In this document: in pieces, positions 54,347 through 64,000 of the stretch | Layout: each line of letters starts with the position of its first letter | How positions within the stretch are numbered: position 1 is the stretch's first letter | Notes under the pieces: generated by a model | Seen by the model: only the letters and a program-made list of their open reading frames with translations | Database searches by the model: none | Told to the model about the DNA's origin: nothing | Translations under genes and position numbers: made by a program | Assembly: GCF_024586455.1 (NCBI RefSeq) | Contig: NW_026089624.1 | Span: 18,195,341-18,259,340 of the forward strand | Reading direction: 5' to 3' | Length of the DNA stretch: 64,000 nucleotides | Origin: Bactrocera neohumeralis | Taxonomy: Eukaryota > Arthropoda > Insecta > Diptera > Tephritidae

Positions 54347-56781
54347 GACTTGAAATGCCGAGTTGCAGCAGCAAACCAATTAATGAAAGCCCTTAATGAG
54401 TGTGGGGCCAAGCTTCAGCAGCAAAAAACCGAATGAAAGCAGCATGAGAGAGCTACCCAGCTGTAGCAGTAAAAATCCTCAACCCCTCATTTCTAAAGTC
54501 TTCGAAAATATTGAAAACTTTTCGCTTCATGGCTCAAAGAACCAAAAGCTACAACATGGAATAGTGGAAATGGTTATCATGGATAACCTACCTTTTGACT
54601 TTGTTGAATGTACATATATTAAAATACATTACAAAACAAATTAATAACTAATGACGCTTTTTGTTCATTTATTTTTTAAAAGGTAAAGGCTTCTTAAGTT
54701 TCATGAAACAACCTATTTTCTATTTACAAAGTCCCAACAAGAAATACCATCAAGGCTCACATTGAAAAAATGTACGATGAAGACAAAGAAAAATGTGTAG
54801 CTAAACACTTTTTCATATTTGAGTTTAACGACAGATATCTGGACTGATGTAGAAATGAATAGCATGCTTGGGGTAATTGCGTTGTGTAAATGGGACGAAG
54901 CAATTTAATGGAACAATTGGCGTATATAAATTAACGGAAGCACGTACTGCATCACATATTTCCGAAGTTCTCATTGCTGCTTTCAGAGACTTTTCTATTG
55001 ACGAAAAACAAGTAATGACTGTACAATGGTGCAAACATGGTGATTCATTTGGCAAAAAACGCCATATTCCCCGTTTTGCACACACCCTTAATTTGGTATG
55101 TGAAAATTCACTGAACAATCCTGAAGTAAATGCAGTTGTTGTAAAATGCAAAGAAATAGTTAAGTGGCTAAAAAGAAGTGTTAAAGCTAATGATGATCTT
55201 CGAAATATGCAAGCTGCTGCCGGAGTAGCTGTAGGCAAAATGCTAAAGCCAATTTTGGACGTGAAAACACGTTGGAATTCGACCTACTACATGCTTAAAC
55301 GGTTCATTAAACTATGTTCATGTATTAACCAAATACTCCTCAACTATTCTGACGCACCTGTAATGATGACATCTAAGGAAAAAGATGATATCATGGAAAT
55401 ACTTTGTATATTGAGACCATTAGAGGCAATGACTGTACAACAGTGGCGCTCAACGCAATAAAAATCCAAACACGCGTGTTTGACTGATAATTCTGCTACT
55501 GCGAAAAATATCACACGCACACGAAAGCGGCTGAACACGTACGCTAGATACGTAAGAAAATATATAGCAATGTTTGTGCAGCGCAAACGTAAAATGTAGT
55601 AGTATTAAGCACCACTACTGTACAACTAAGTGGTGAACAACGAGCAACGTTAAGTCAAGTGATTCCATTAGTTCACTGTGGTCGGGAACAAATAGTGAGA
55701 ATAACAGCTAAACAGCCAGTCACTAAAAACTAAAAGATGTCGTGTTAAATCAGATTGATCGTAGATTTGGCTACACCGAACATTCCTTTTTGCTAGCTGC
55801 ATCAACATTACTCGACCCGAGATTCAAAAAAATTAATTTATAAGACCCATTAGCGTTGTCCCCAGTTATAAAGTTTTTACGTACTGAAATAACAGTTGCA
55901 GATGATACCATGGAAACGGGCAGCGAGTCGTCAGTGGAAACGGTAGAGAATGAGTTTGACCTCTGGGCTCCTCACAAAACTCTAGTGTACAAAAGAAGGA
56001 GGAAGGACAACGATTTTACATATCCACAAGATGAATTGAGCTTTTACTTGAATAGTCAGGTATTAGAACTAAGTCGAAACACTATTGATGCTTGGGAAGA
56101 AATGAAAACCGTTTATCTAAAACTGTACGGACTTTCAAAAAAGTATTGTCATCTACTTGGTACCTCAGTACCAGCTGAGCGGCTTTATTCAAAAGCGGGT
56201 GCAACTACGACCGAAAAACGCGACAACAAAACATTTATCGAAATTGCTTTTTCTTCAAACTTGGTTGAACAGAGAATAAATTTTCTTGACTTCAAAGAAT
56301 ATATTTTCATTTATGCTAAGACAAATGAATTTTTAATACGATATTTTAATTTTAATTCCGTTTTTGTTTTTGTGTATATACCAACATAATTTGAACGTCT
56401 GAAATAAGAATATAGTCTCTTATATTTTATTGGTTTTATTTTTACACAAAGTTGCAAAACATAGTCTTTCAAGCAAGAAGCAATTCTTTTAATTTAAGAT
56501 TTCTGTACATATTTTGAAAAATTTAATGTCATTGTGCTACTTAACTTCAAATATAGGCCATATTCTCTTTTAGGATATGTCTGGGACTCTGTGATAGAGC
56601 ATTATAATACAAGATTCGGAGCTGAAACTTGGTGGTGGTCTTCATGCAATTTAGTATTATTTGAAAACATTGAAATTAATCGATTAATCGATTTTTTTAC
56701 ATTAATTGCAATTATTTTTTTATATCTTGCAATTAATCATTTGATTATTTAGTCGATTAAAAAAAAATTTTGCCATCCTTA
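54347..56781 (+). mobile_element. hAT transposon copy 4 (plus strand, 5' end missing)
   Basis: Starts in exon 2 (GAAATGCCGAGTTGCAGCAG) at the inversion point. It ends at 56781 with TTGCCATCCTTA, followed by GAGCTAAG (56782-56789). 54700-54890 is clearly more damaged than the rest. 54877-55461 repeats the catalytic exon with the QWCKHG deletion, and 55856-56389 the dimerisation region; INL-stop at about 55840 breaks the frame. Confidence 0.9.
55441..55617. mobile_element. 177-bp hAT-type MITE in hAT copy 4
   Basis: Starts CAGTGGCGCT and ends AGCACCACTA; CTGTACAA at 55433-55440 and 55618-55625 is a perfect 8-bp target duplication. The same insertion is present at 30502 and 58780. Confidence 0.92.
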
Positions 56782-57946
56782 GAGCTAAGATAAACTATAA
56801 TTATTTAGTAATTAGTAGAGTAGAAAAAGGTGTTATTTGCACTCAGTTGCGATGTAATGTAGTAGAATGTGTAGCTTTTAGTTTGTAAGCAAAAACCAAA
56901 ATCGACATTTGCTTCTAAGAACCATAATTAAATTTGTAAAAGCTAACCTCTAATTCGAATTTTTATAAGAGTTAAGAGCAAAAATAAATTTGAAAGATGG
57001 ATACTGAAACGATAAAGGCAATGACGGTAGAGACGTTAAAAGAGAAACTAAGACAACGAGGGTTATGCGTTACCGGTAGGAAAAGGAGTTGCAACTGCTT
57101 TTGCTACAACACTTAAGTAGTTTTCGGTGATGAGCAAGATGAAGGGGAGTGCGAGAACGAATCGGAAAATTCGTTGTACGTTGACGTAAGAGCTGCTCTA
57201 TGGAATTCGCAAAGGGTGTCATTTTCGTTGCGCGACATTGCAGACAGTGTTTCAGATTTTTTTCGTGAAGATACTTGCGACGTTCCTCACTGGGTTGAGG
57301 AATAGGATATAGCTGACACGGTCGGTTGGAATAAGTTAGAAGGATTTGTATACACTAAACAACTACTTAAGGAAGCACCGAAATCGTTCGCACGTGGACT
57401 TGGAGAAGTAAGAGACTGGGCTAGTTTAAAGCGTTAGTGACGATGAGTTTGGGGAAAAATTATGTGCATCTGAAGTGCATCGAGCATTATGAAACCAGCG
57501 CATACAGCCAAAAGAAAGTTTTCAGGAATACCTTTAGGCTATCTTAGAATTAGGGAATCAAATCTCCTTAGATGAAAGAAGCGTAGTAGAGTATTTAAGG
57601 CAAATAAGAGTATGTTATTTCAAGCCAAAACGGTGGGAGAATTAAAGAAACAAATTCGCATATACGAGAAAGTTAGAAGAGTACAAGCTGCAGTAGATAA
57701 AGGATACGTGGAACGGTTCGCTACAGAGAGTAAAGAATCAATGAAAAGGAAGTATTTTAAGTGTTACAAGGAAGGTCACATAGCAAGAGCCTGTTCGAAG
57801 GCTAGGCCAAATAAAGTTGTTTATTTTAAGTGCAAACAGAAGGGACATTATTCTCAGCAGTATAAAGAGCAGAGAGATAAGACGATAAAAAGTGAACGGA
57901 CAAATAAAATTGATAACAAATTAGAAACGTCTACCATTAAAGGTAC
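56782..57946 (+). pseudogene. Ty3/gypsy leader and gag, unit 1
   Basis: An ATG at 56998 (MDTETIKAMTVETLKEKLRQRGL) starts a SAP-like gag N-terminus as in some Ty3/gypsy elements. Several stops follow (about 57116, 57303, 57434). 57612-57945 has a coiled segment and two zinc knuckles, FKCYKEGHIARAC and FKCKQKGHYSQQY, in which three of the expected cysteines read tyrosine. The frame then runs into hAT intron sequence at 57946, the duplication junction. Confidence 0.8.
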
Positions 57947-60121
57947 ATATATTAAAATACATTACAAAACAAATTGATAATTAATGACGCTTTTTGTTCA
58001 TTTATTTTTTAAAAGGTAAAGGCTTCTTAAGTTTCATGAAGCAACATTTTCCTCTTTACAAAGTCCCAACAAGAAATACCATCAAGGCTCACATTGAAAA
58101 AATGTACGATGAAGAAAAAGAAAAATGTGTAGCGATACTAAAAACTTTTTCATATTTGAGTTTAACGACAGATATCTGGACTGATGTAGAAATGAATAGC
58201 ATGCTTGGTGTGACCATTCATGGTGTAAATGGGACGAAGCAATTTAATGGAACAATTGGCGTATATAAATTAACGGAAGCACGTACTGCATCACATATTT
58301 CCGAAGTTCTCATTGCTGCTTTCAGAGACTTTTCTATTGACGAAAAACAAGTAATGACTGTACAATGGTGCAAACATGGTGATTCATTTGGCAAAAAACG
58401 CCATATTCCCCGTTTTGCACACACCCTTAATTTGGTATGTGAAAATTCACTGAACAATCCTGAAGTAAATGCAGTTGTTGTAAAATGCAAAGAAATAGTT
58501 AAGTGGCTAAAAAGAAGTGTTAAAGCTAATGATGATCTTCGAAATATGCAAGCTGCTGCCGGAGTAGCTGTAGGCAAAATGCTAAAGCCAATTTTGGACG
58601 TGAAAACACGTTGGAATTCGACCTACTACATGCTTAAACGGTTCATTAAACTATGTTCATGTATTAACCAAATACTCCTCAACTATTCTGACGCACCTGT
58701 AATGATGACATCTAAGGAAAAAGATGATATCATGGAAATACTTTGTATATTGAGACCATTAGAGGCAATGACTGTACAACAGTGGCGCTCAACGCAATAA
58801 AAATCCAAACACGCGTGTTTGACTGATAATTCTGCTACTGCGAAAAATATCACACGCACACGAAAGCGGCTGAACACGTACGCTAGATACGTAAGAAAAT
58901 ATATAGCAATGTTTGTGCAGCGCAAACGTAAAATGTAGTAGTATTAAGCACCACTACTGTACAACTAAGTGGTGAACAACGAGCAACGTTAAGTCAAGTG
59001 ATTCCATTAGTTCACTGTGGTCGGGAACAAATAGTGAGAATAACAGCTAAACAGCCAGTCACTAAAAAACTAAAAGATGTCGTGTTAAATCAGATTGATC
59101 GTAGATTTGGCTACACCGAACATTCCTTTTTGCTAGCTGCATCAACATTACTCGACCCGAGATTCAAAAAAATTAATTTATAAGACCCATTAGCGTTGTC
59201 CCCAGTTATAAAGTTTTTACGTACTGAAATAACAGTTGCAGATGATACCATGGAAACGGGCAGCGAGTCGTCAGTGGAAACGGTAGAGAATGAGTTTGAC
59301 CTCTGGGCTCCTCACAAAACTCTAGTGTACAAAAGAAGGAGGAAGGACAACGATTTTACATATCCACAAGATGAATTGAGCTTTTACTTGAATAGTCAGG
59401 TATTAGAACTAAGTCGAAACACTATTGATGCTTGGGAAGAAATGAAAACCGTTTATCTAAAACTGTACGGACTTTCAAAAAAGTATTGTCATCTACTTGG
59501 TACCTCAGTACCAGCTGAGCGGCTTTATTCAAAAGCGGGTGCAACTACGACCGAAAAACGCGACAACAAAACATTTATCGAAATTGCTTTTTCTTCAAAC
59601 TTGGTTGAACAGAGAATAAATTTTCTTGACTTCAAAGAATATATTTTCATTTATGCTAAGACAAATGAATTTTTAATACGATATTTTAATTTTAATTCCG
59701 TTTTTGTTTTTGTGTATATACCAACATAATTTGAACGTCTGAAATAAGAATATAGTCTCTTATATTTTATTGGTTTTATTTTTACACAAAGTTGCAAAAC
59801 ATAGTCTTTCAAGCAAGAAGCAATTCTTTTAATTTAAGATTTCTGTACATATTTTGAAAAATTTAATGTCATTGTGCTACTTAACTTCAAATATAGGCCA
59901 TATTCTCTTTTAGGATATGTCTGGGACTCTGTGATAGAGCATTATAATACAAGATTCGGAGCTGAAACTTGGTGGTGGTCTTCATGCAATTTAGTATTAT
60001 TTGAAAACATTGAAATTAATCGATTAATCGATTTTTTTACATTAATTGCAATTATTTTTTTATATCTTGCAATTAATCATTTGATTATTTAGTCGATTAA
60101 AAAAAAATTTTGCCATCCTTA
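57947..60121 (+). mobile_element. hAT transposon copy 5 (plus strand, starts in intron 2)
   Basis: Begins with GTACATATATTAAAATACATT, the intron before the catalytic exon. 57994-58800 is the 268-codon catalytic part, identical at protein level to copy 1 at 29716-30522, including the QWCKHG deletion. 58998-59183 and 59196-59729 give the C-terminal half with one stop at about 59181. It ends TTGCCATCCTTA at 60121, then GAGCTAAG (60122-60129). Confidence 0.92.
58780..58956. mobile_element. 177-bp hAT-type MITE in hAT copy 5
   Basis: Same as 55441-55617; flanked by CTGTACAA at 58772-58779 and 58957-58964. Confidence 0.92.
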
Positions 60122-60337
60122 GAGCTAAGATAAACTATAATTATTTAGTAATTAGTAGAGTAGAAAAAGGTGTTATTTGCACTCAGTTGCGATGTAATGT
60201 AGTAGAATGTGTAGCTTTTAGTTTGTAAGCAAAAACCAAAATCGACATTTGCTTCTAAGAACCATAATTAAATTTGTAAAAGCTAACCTCTAATTCGAAT
60301 TTTTATAAGAGTTAAGAGCAAAAATAAATTTGAAAGA

Positions 60338-61800
60338 TGGATACTGAAACGATAAAGGCAATGACGGTAGAGACGTTAAAAGAGAAACTAAGACAACGAG
60401 GGTTATGCGTTACCGGTAGGAAAAGGAGTTGCAACTGCTTTTGCTACAACACTTAAGTAGTTTTCGGTGATGAGCAAGATGAAGGGGAGTGCGAGAACGA
60501 ATCGGAAAATTCGTTGTACGTTGACGTAAGAGCTGCTCTATGGAATTCGCAAAGGGTGTCATTTTCGTTGCGCGACATTGCAGACAGTGTTTCAGATTTT
60601 TTTCGTGAAGATACTTGCGACGTTCCTCACTGGGTTGAGGAATAGGATATAGCTGACACGGTCGGTTGGAATAAGTTAGAAGGATTTGTATACACTAAAC
60701 AACTACTTAAGGAAGCACCGAAATCGTTCGCACGTGGACTTGGAGAAGTAAGAGACTGGGCTAGTTTAAAGCGTTAGTGACGATGAGTTTGGGGAAAAAT
60801 TATGTGCATCTGAAGTGCATCGAGCATTATGAAACCAGCGCATACAGCCAAAAGAAAGTTTTCAGGAATACCTTTAGGCTATCTTAGAATTAGGGAAGCA
60901 AATCTCCTTAGATGAAAGAAGCGTAGTAGAGTATTTAAGGCAAATAAGAGTATGTTATTTCAAGCCAAAACGGTGGGAGAATTAAAGAAACAAATTCGCA
61001 TATACGAGAAAGTTAGAAGAGTACAAGCTGCAGTAGATAAAGGATACGTGGAACGGTTCGCTACAGAGAGTAAAGAATCAATGAAAAGGAAGTATTTTAA
61101 GTGTTACAAGGAAGGTCACATAGCAAGAGCCTGTTCGAAGGCTAGGCCAAATAAAGTTGTTTATTTTAAGTGCAAACAGAAGGGACATTATTCTCAGCAG
61201 TATAAAGAGCAGAGAGATAAGACGATAAAAAGTGAACGGACAAATAAAATTGATAACAAATTAGAAACGTCTACCATTAAAGGTGGAATGATTTTCGTTG
61301 ATGCAGCTATCAATGGTTTTACCTTCACTGCACTAGTGGATACATGATGTATCGTGTGTGTCATGAGGTATGATACCATAGTGATGTAAGGAGATATAAA
61401 GCTATCTGGAGAAAAACAAAAACTGTTCGCTGTAAGTAAAGGCGTGCTTAAAACATTAGGCAGCTTTACGGCCGAAATTTCAATTGAAGGTGTGTCATTA
61501 TATGTAACATTTCACGAGGTTAGGGAAAGTGATATTTCGTATGCAGCCATGATCGGAAATGATGTACTTCAAGATGTTGAGTTAGTTTTTAGAGAAGGTA
61601 GTGGTGAGTTCTATATACCTGTGAGGACTGCTGAGAGCAGCGAAGCACGCAGGGATCGGGAGATTCATGGGGGTGCGTGTGGTGGAGCTGAAGAGTTTGG
61701 GTCAACACACCAGGGTGCATGCAGTCATGTTGTAGTGTTTGTGTCAGCTCACCAGGGTGCAAGAGGTGATAATGAAGACTTTGTGTCAATTTTGTGTTGA
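60338..61800 (+). pseudogene. gypsy gag-protease, unit 2
   Basis: Gag is as in unit 1, with the same stops and the same Cys-to-Tyr changes in both knuckles. After the duplication boundary the frame continues as protease: FVDAAINGFTFTALVDT then a TGA where the active-site Gly of DTG should be (61345-61347). 61444-61800 reads AEISIEGVSLYVTFHEV...MIGNDVL, the GND/GxDxL-type end of a retroviral protease, followed by a repetitive stretch (HQGA repeated) of unknown role. Inactive. Confidence 0.8.
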
Positions 61801-61935
61801 GGTTTTCGAGGAACAAAAAGACATTACCGGACCGGTATTAGAAACGAGCTCGGAAGCATTGGTGATAATGGGTTTAGCGAAGATTTTGGGGTATTGTATT
61901 CAATTGGAACGGCAATATCTGAGGAGTCAGATAAA

Positions 61936-62229
61936 ATGAATCTATCGCATCTGCAGATAGACGAGGCTAAAGTAGTTAGCAGTTGGACTAATTGTTATTA
62001 TCCTAAGAAGCCTACTAAAACGCTTGTACAGATGAAATTGTTATTAAAGAGTGAGAAACCGATATTTTAACGGCCACGTAGGATGAATCTATCGCATCTG
62101 CAGATAGACGAGGCTAAAGTAGTTAGCAGTTGGACTAATTGTTATTATCCTAAGAAGCCTACTAAAACGCTTGTACAGATGAAATTGTTATTAAAGAGTG
62201 AGAAACCGATATTTTAACGGCCACGTAGG
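61936..62229 (+). repeat. Two identical tandem 147-bp units in gypsy pol
   Basis: ATGAATCTATCGCATCTGCA starts at 61936 and 62083; the units look identical. They lie between protease and RT and encode (in one frame) HLQIDEAKVV and LVQMKLLLKSEKPIF before a stop. Confidence 0.93.
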
Positions 62230-62473
62230 ATGTCGCAGGCGGATCAACCATGTGTTGACGAGAAAGCTTAAAGAGGGTATTATTCAGAATAGCGTGTCGC
62301 AATTCGCGTTGTGTTAGTTACAAAGAAAACGGATCAAACCGGTTTTGTCGTGATTATCGCAAGATAAATAAACAAATAATCAGGGAAAATTTTCCAATGA
62401 CAGTGGTGGATGAATCGTTAGACAGATTACAGGGAGCAAGAGTCTTCACCACATTAGACTTGAAAAACGGAAC

Positions 62474-63400
62474 TCAGAACGGCCAATACGAGTTTTGTTT
62501 TGTGCCATTTGGGATTAATACAAAGTGCGTTTCAAAGTAAACAGGACTAAAAAAAAGAACAAATGGTTTTTTTGACAAAATCAATTTATTTTGTTCAAAA
62601 TAGTCTCCTTCTGCTTCAATATAGCTTTTTGCACGGTCCAAAAGCATGTTTAGCTCGTTGGCCGGTATGGCCGCCAGTATGCCGGTGCAAGCCTTTTGAT
62701 TGGCCTCTACGTCTGCATAACACTTTCCTTTCATGGGCAAATGCATTTTTCCGAAAAGGAAGAAGTCGCACGGTGTCATATCAGGTGAATACTGGGAGTG
62801 GTTAATGGTTAAAATGTGACTTTTGGTCAAATGATCGGTCACAAGCGTCGATCGATGAGATGGCGCATTATCGTGCAACAAACGCCAACTTGCATCTTCG
62901 CGATTTTTGGGCCGAATACGGCGCACCAAACGCTTCAAAACTCCAAGGTAGAATACCGCATTAACGTTTTGGCCAGATTTAACAAACTCTCTGTGGACAA
63001 TACCCTTGGACTCATAAAAACAAATCAACATTGTCTTCACTTTTGACTTCTCCATGCGCGATTTTTTGGGTTTCTGCTCGTCCGGTGCCTTCCATTTAGC
63101 ACTCTGGCGTTTTGTTTCGGGTCATATTAGAAACACCACGTTTCATCACCAGTCATAATTTTGTAAAGGAAGTTTTTGTCCTTTTTGACCTGTGTAATGA
63201 TATCCTTCAAATGTTGGATTCTGAGCAATTTTTGGTCGTCAGTCAATTTGTGCGCAACAAACCGTGCAAACACCTTTCGTAAGCCCAAAATGTTCGGTCA
63301 AAATGCGATAAATCGATGTTTCGGAGATGTTCAATTTTCGATAAAGATAACAGATTTCCACGCACCAGTCGACATATAGATGGCGCCACCAGAGAGCGCT
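62474..63400 (-). pseudogene. mariner transposase (DD34D), broken N-terminus
   Basis: 63055-62474 is open for 193 codons, the last about 20 of them read-through into gypsy. LLHDNAPSHRSTLVT has the second catalytic Asp, and SPDMTPCDFFLFGKM the third with 34 residues between. Upstream, the helix-turn-helix and first Asp region are in other frames (KLPLQNYDW near 63150; NISETSIYRILTEHFGL near 63310). A small deletion removes three residues near ANELNMLLD. It is the best preserved of the three family members here. Confidence 0.85.
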
Positions 63401-63425
63401 AGATTTGAAAAGTCCTGTTTACTTT
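62521..63425 (-). mobile_element. DD34D mariner, copy 3 (minus strand)
   Basis: TA at 62519-62520 precedes CAAAGTGCGTTTCAAAGTAA, which matches the 3' ends of the copies at 36445 and 39005. The inner TIR part AAAGTAAACAGGACT pairs with AGTCCTGTTTACTTT at 63411-63425. The outermost bases of the right TIR are missing or altered. It sits in gypsy RT after YEFCFVPFG. Confidence 0.88.
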
Positions 63426-63670
63426 AGATAGCAAATATTTCAGGCGGTTCATCCAAAATTATGCAGTTAATGCGAAGCCGCTAACAGATATGCTTCGCCA
63501 GGACGAAAAATTTGGGTTGAGTGAAGAAGAACTCTTAGCAATTCAAGATCTGAAGAGTGCGTTGGTAAATGCGCCCGCACTGAAACTTTTCAATCCATAT
63601 GCAGAAACAGATGTGCATGCTGATGCGTTAAAATTAGGCTACCGCGCAGTCTTATTACAAAGGGATTATT

Positions 63671-64000
63671 TTTTAAGAAATGACTTATGGAAGAAGAAAT
63701 TGTAAAGTTAGCACATACCCAGGATCATTTTACAGCAAAAAGAACACAGGAGCTAGTAGAAGGAAATTATTATATACCAAACTTGAGCAAAAAAGTACAA
63801 AATGTAGTAACTTCGTGTGTAGAGTGCATAGTAATAGATGCGAAAAGGGGTAAGAAAGAGGGCTTGTTGACACCAATCGACAAAATTTGTGAACCATTAG
63901 GTACTTACCATATTGACCATATTAGGGGCCGATAACCGAAACACGGAATTGGTATAATCATATATTAGTCATCATAGATGCGTTTTCGAAATTCGTTTGG
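63671..64000 (+). pseudogene. gypsy integrase, N-terminal finger and start of core
   Basis: 63687-63935 reads EEEIVKLAHTQDHFTAKRTQEL...NVVTSCVECI, the H-x-H and C-x2-C zinc finger, then GTYHIDHIRGR with the first catalytic Asp, and a stop. In another frame the core goes on as HILVIIDAFSKFVW at the window edge. A frameshift near 63930 separates them; the rest lies outside. Confidence 0.85.

Larger units (their letters stand above)
54609..57946. repeat. Tandem duplication 2, unit 1 (3340 bp)
   Basis: Holds hAT exon 3 onwards plus gypsy leader and gag. Landmarks recur in unit 2 (57947-61284) at +3340 (or +3339 before a one-base A-run difference at about 55720). From 54895 on I see almost no differences; 54609-54890 is strongly diverged from its partner. 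Confidence 0.93.
57947..61284. repeat. Tandem duplication 2, unit 2
   Basis: Direct repeat of 54609-57946. Differences seen: the A-run near 59060, one G/T at 60897, and the diverged first about 280 bp. The end at 61284 is continuous with the rest of the gypsy element. Confidence 0.93.
62230..63670 (+). pseudogene. gypsy reverse transcriptase / RNase H, split by mariner
   Basis: 62240-62520 gives, over two frames, LKEGIIQNSVSQFA, a broken R.C.DYR.IN block (INKQIIRENFPMTVVDE), RVFTTLDLKNG (first catalytic Asp) and YEFCFVPFGI, where the mariner enters. The YxDD region is lost. 63430-63670 resumes KYFRRFIQNYAVNAKPLTDML...VNAPALKLFNP, and the RNase H start VHADALKLGYRAVLLQR, then jumps to integrase. 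Confidence 0.82.
60122..64000 (+). mobile_element. Ty3/gypsy element, leader to integrase (right end outside window)
   Basis: Leader from GAGCTAAG (60122), gag 60338, protease 61285, RT 62240-62520, mariner insertion 62521-63425, RT end and RNase H start 63430-63660, and integrase 63670 to the window edge. Most of RNase H is deleted at about 63663, where TDA.KLGY.AVLLQR runs into integrase sequence. The 5' LTR is not attached here; a candidate is 28030-28784. Confidence 0.85.

Overview
The window looks like repeat-rich, probably pericentromeric or otherwise TE-dense DNA of a dipteran insect. A tephritid fruit fly is my best guess, from the rosa-like DD41D mariner, the DINE-1-like repeats with GGACAGAC runs and the abundant RTE-type LINE; this is inference, not proof. 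I found no intact host gene, no tRNA or rRNA and no CRISPR. Nearly everything recognisable is a transposable element (TE), and every TE protein I read carries at least one stop, frameshift or truncation. Two 100-N blocks (7182-7281 and 31742-31841) are scaffold gaps.

Layout, left part. 1-1935 is the tail of an errantivirus-like (gypsy group) provirus in which the start of RT is joined in frame to the membrane subunit of env. One RTE-clade LINE family then recurs as five large copies (1937-5124 -, 7306-10372 -, 14138-16523 -, 32508-35206 -, 39660-41683 +) and a 158-bp scrap at 38290. Between them lie a cysteine-rich hypothetical reading frame (5204-5799 -), a Helitron-type 3' end (6029-6057), a TCTGAAA-rich array, a jockey-type endonuclease relic (~11065-11420), a Tc1-like transposase relic (11690-12620 -) and DINE-1-like repeats.

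18640-24190 is a nest. A PIF/Harbinger transposase relic with a recognisable 54-nt intron is split by a 416-bp MITE and by a 4.5-kb piggyBac flanked by TTAA. The piggyBac itself contains a 927-bp long-TIR element and a fold-back DD41D mariner. 26936-28784 holds a DINE-1-like element with a 154-bp internal period and then LTR/5'UTR-like sequence, interrupted at 28785 by a BED-finger hAT transposon.

35.5-46.4 kb holds mariner (DD34D) relics, one split by a hAT-type MITE with a perfect 8-bp target duplication. It also holds gypsy pol relics on both strands, an unclassified 1.3-kb TIR element and an R1/I-type LINE gag relic. 46.9-50.1 kb holds two unrelated BEL/Pao gag-protease relics and, between them, a frameshifted MADF-BESS-like host gene fragment.

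49.2-61.3 kb is built from duplicated blocks. A 2335-bp unit (BEL gag plus minus-strand hAT) occurs twice in tandem. It is followed by a head-to-head hAT inversion at ~54347, and then by a 3340-bp unit (plus-strand hAT plus gypsy gag) twice in tandem. The last unit runs into gypsy protease, RT, RNase H and integrase, split by a mariner, up to the window end. The 8-bp target duplication GAGCTAAG flanks the hAT 5' end at 28777 and the hAT 3' ends at 56782 and 60122. The two regions therefore look like pieces or copies of one insertion locus, through rearrangement or mis-scaffolding. I saw no convincing new functional system; the novelty is in the nesting and duplication architecture.
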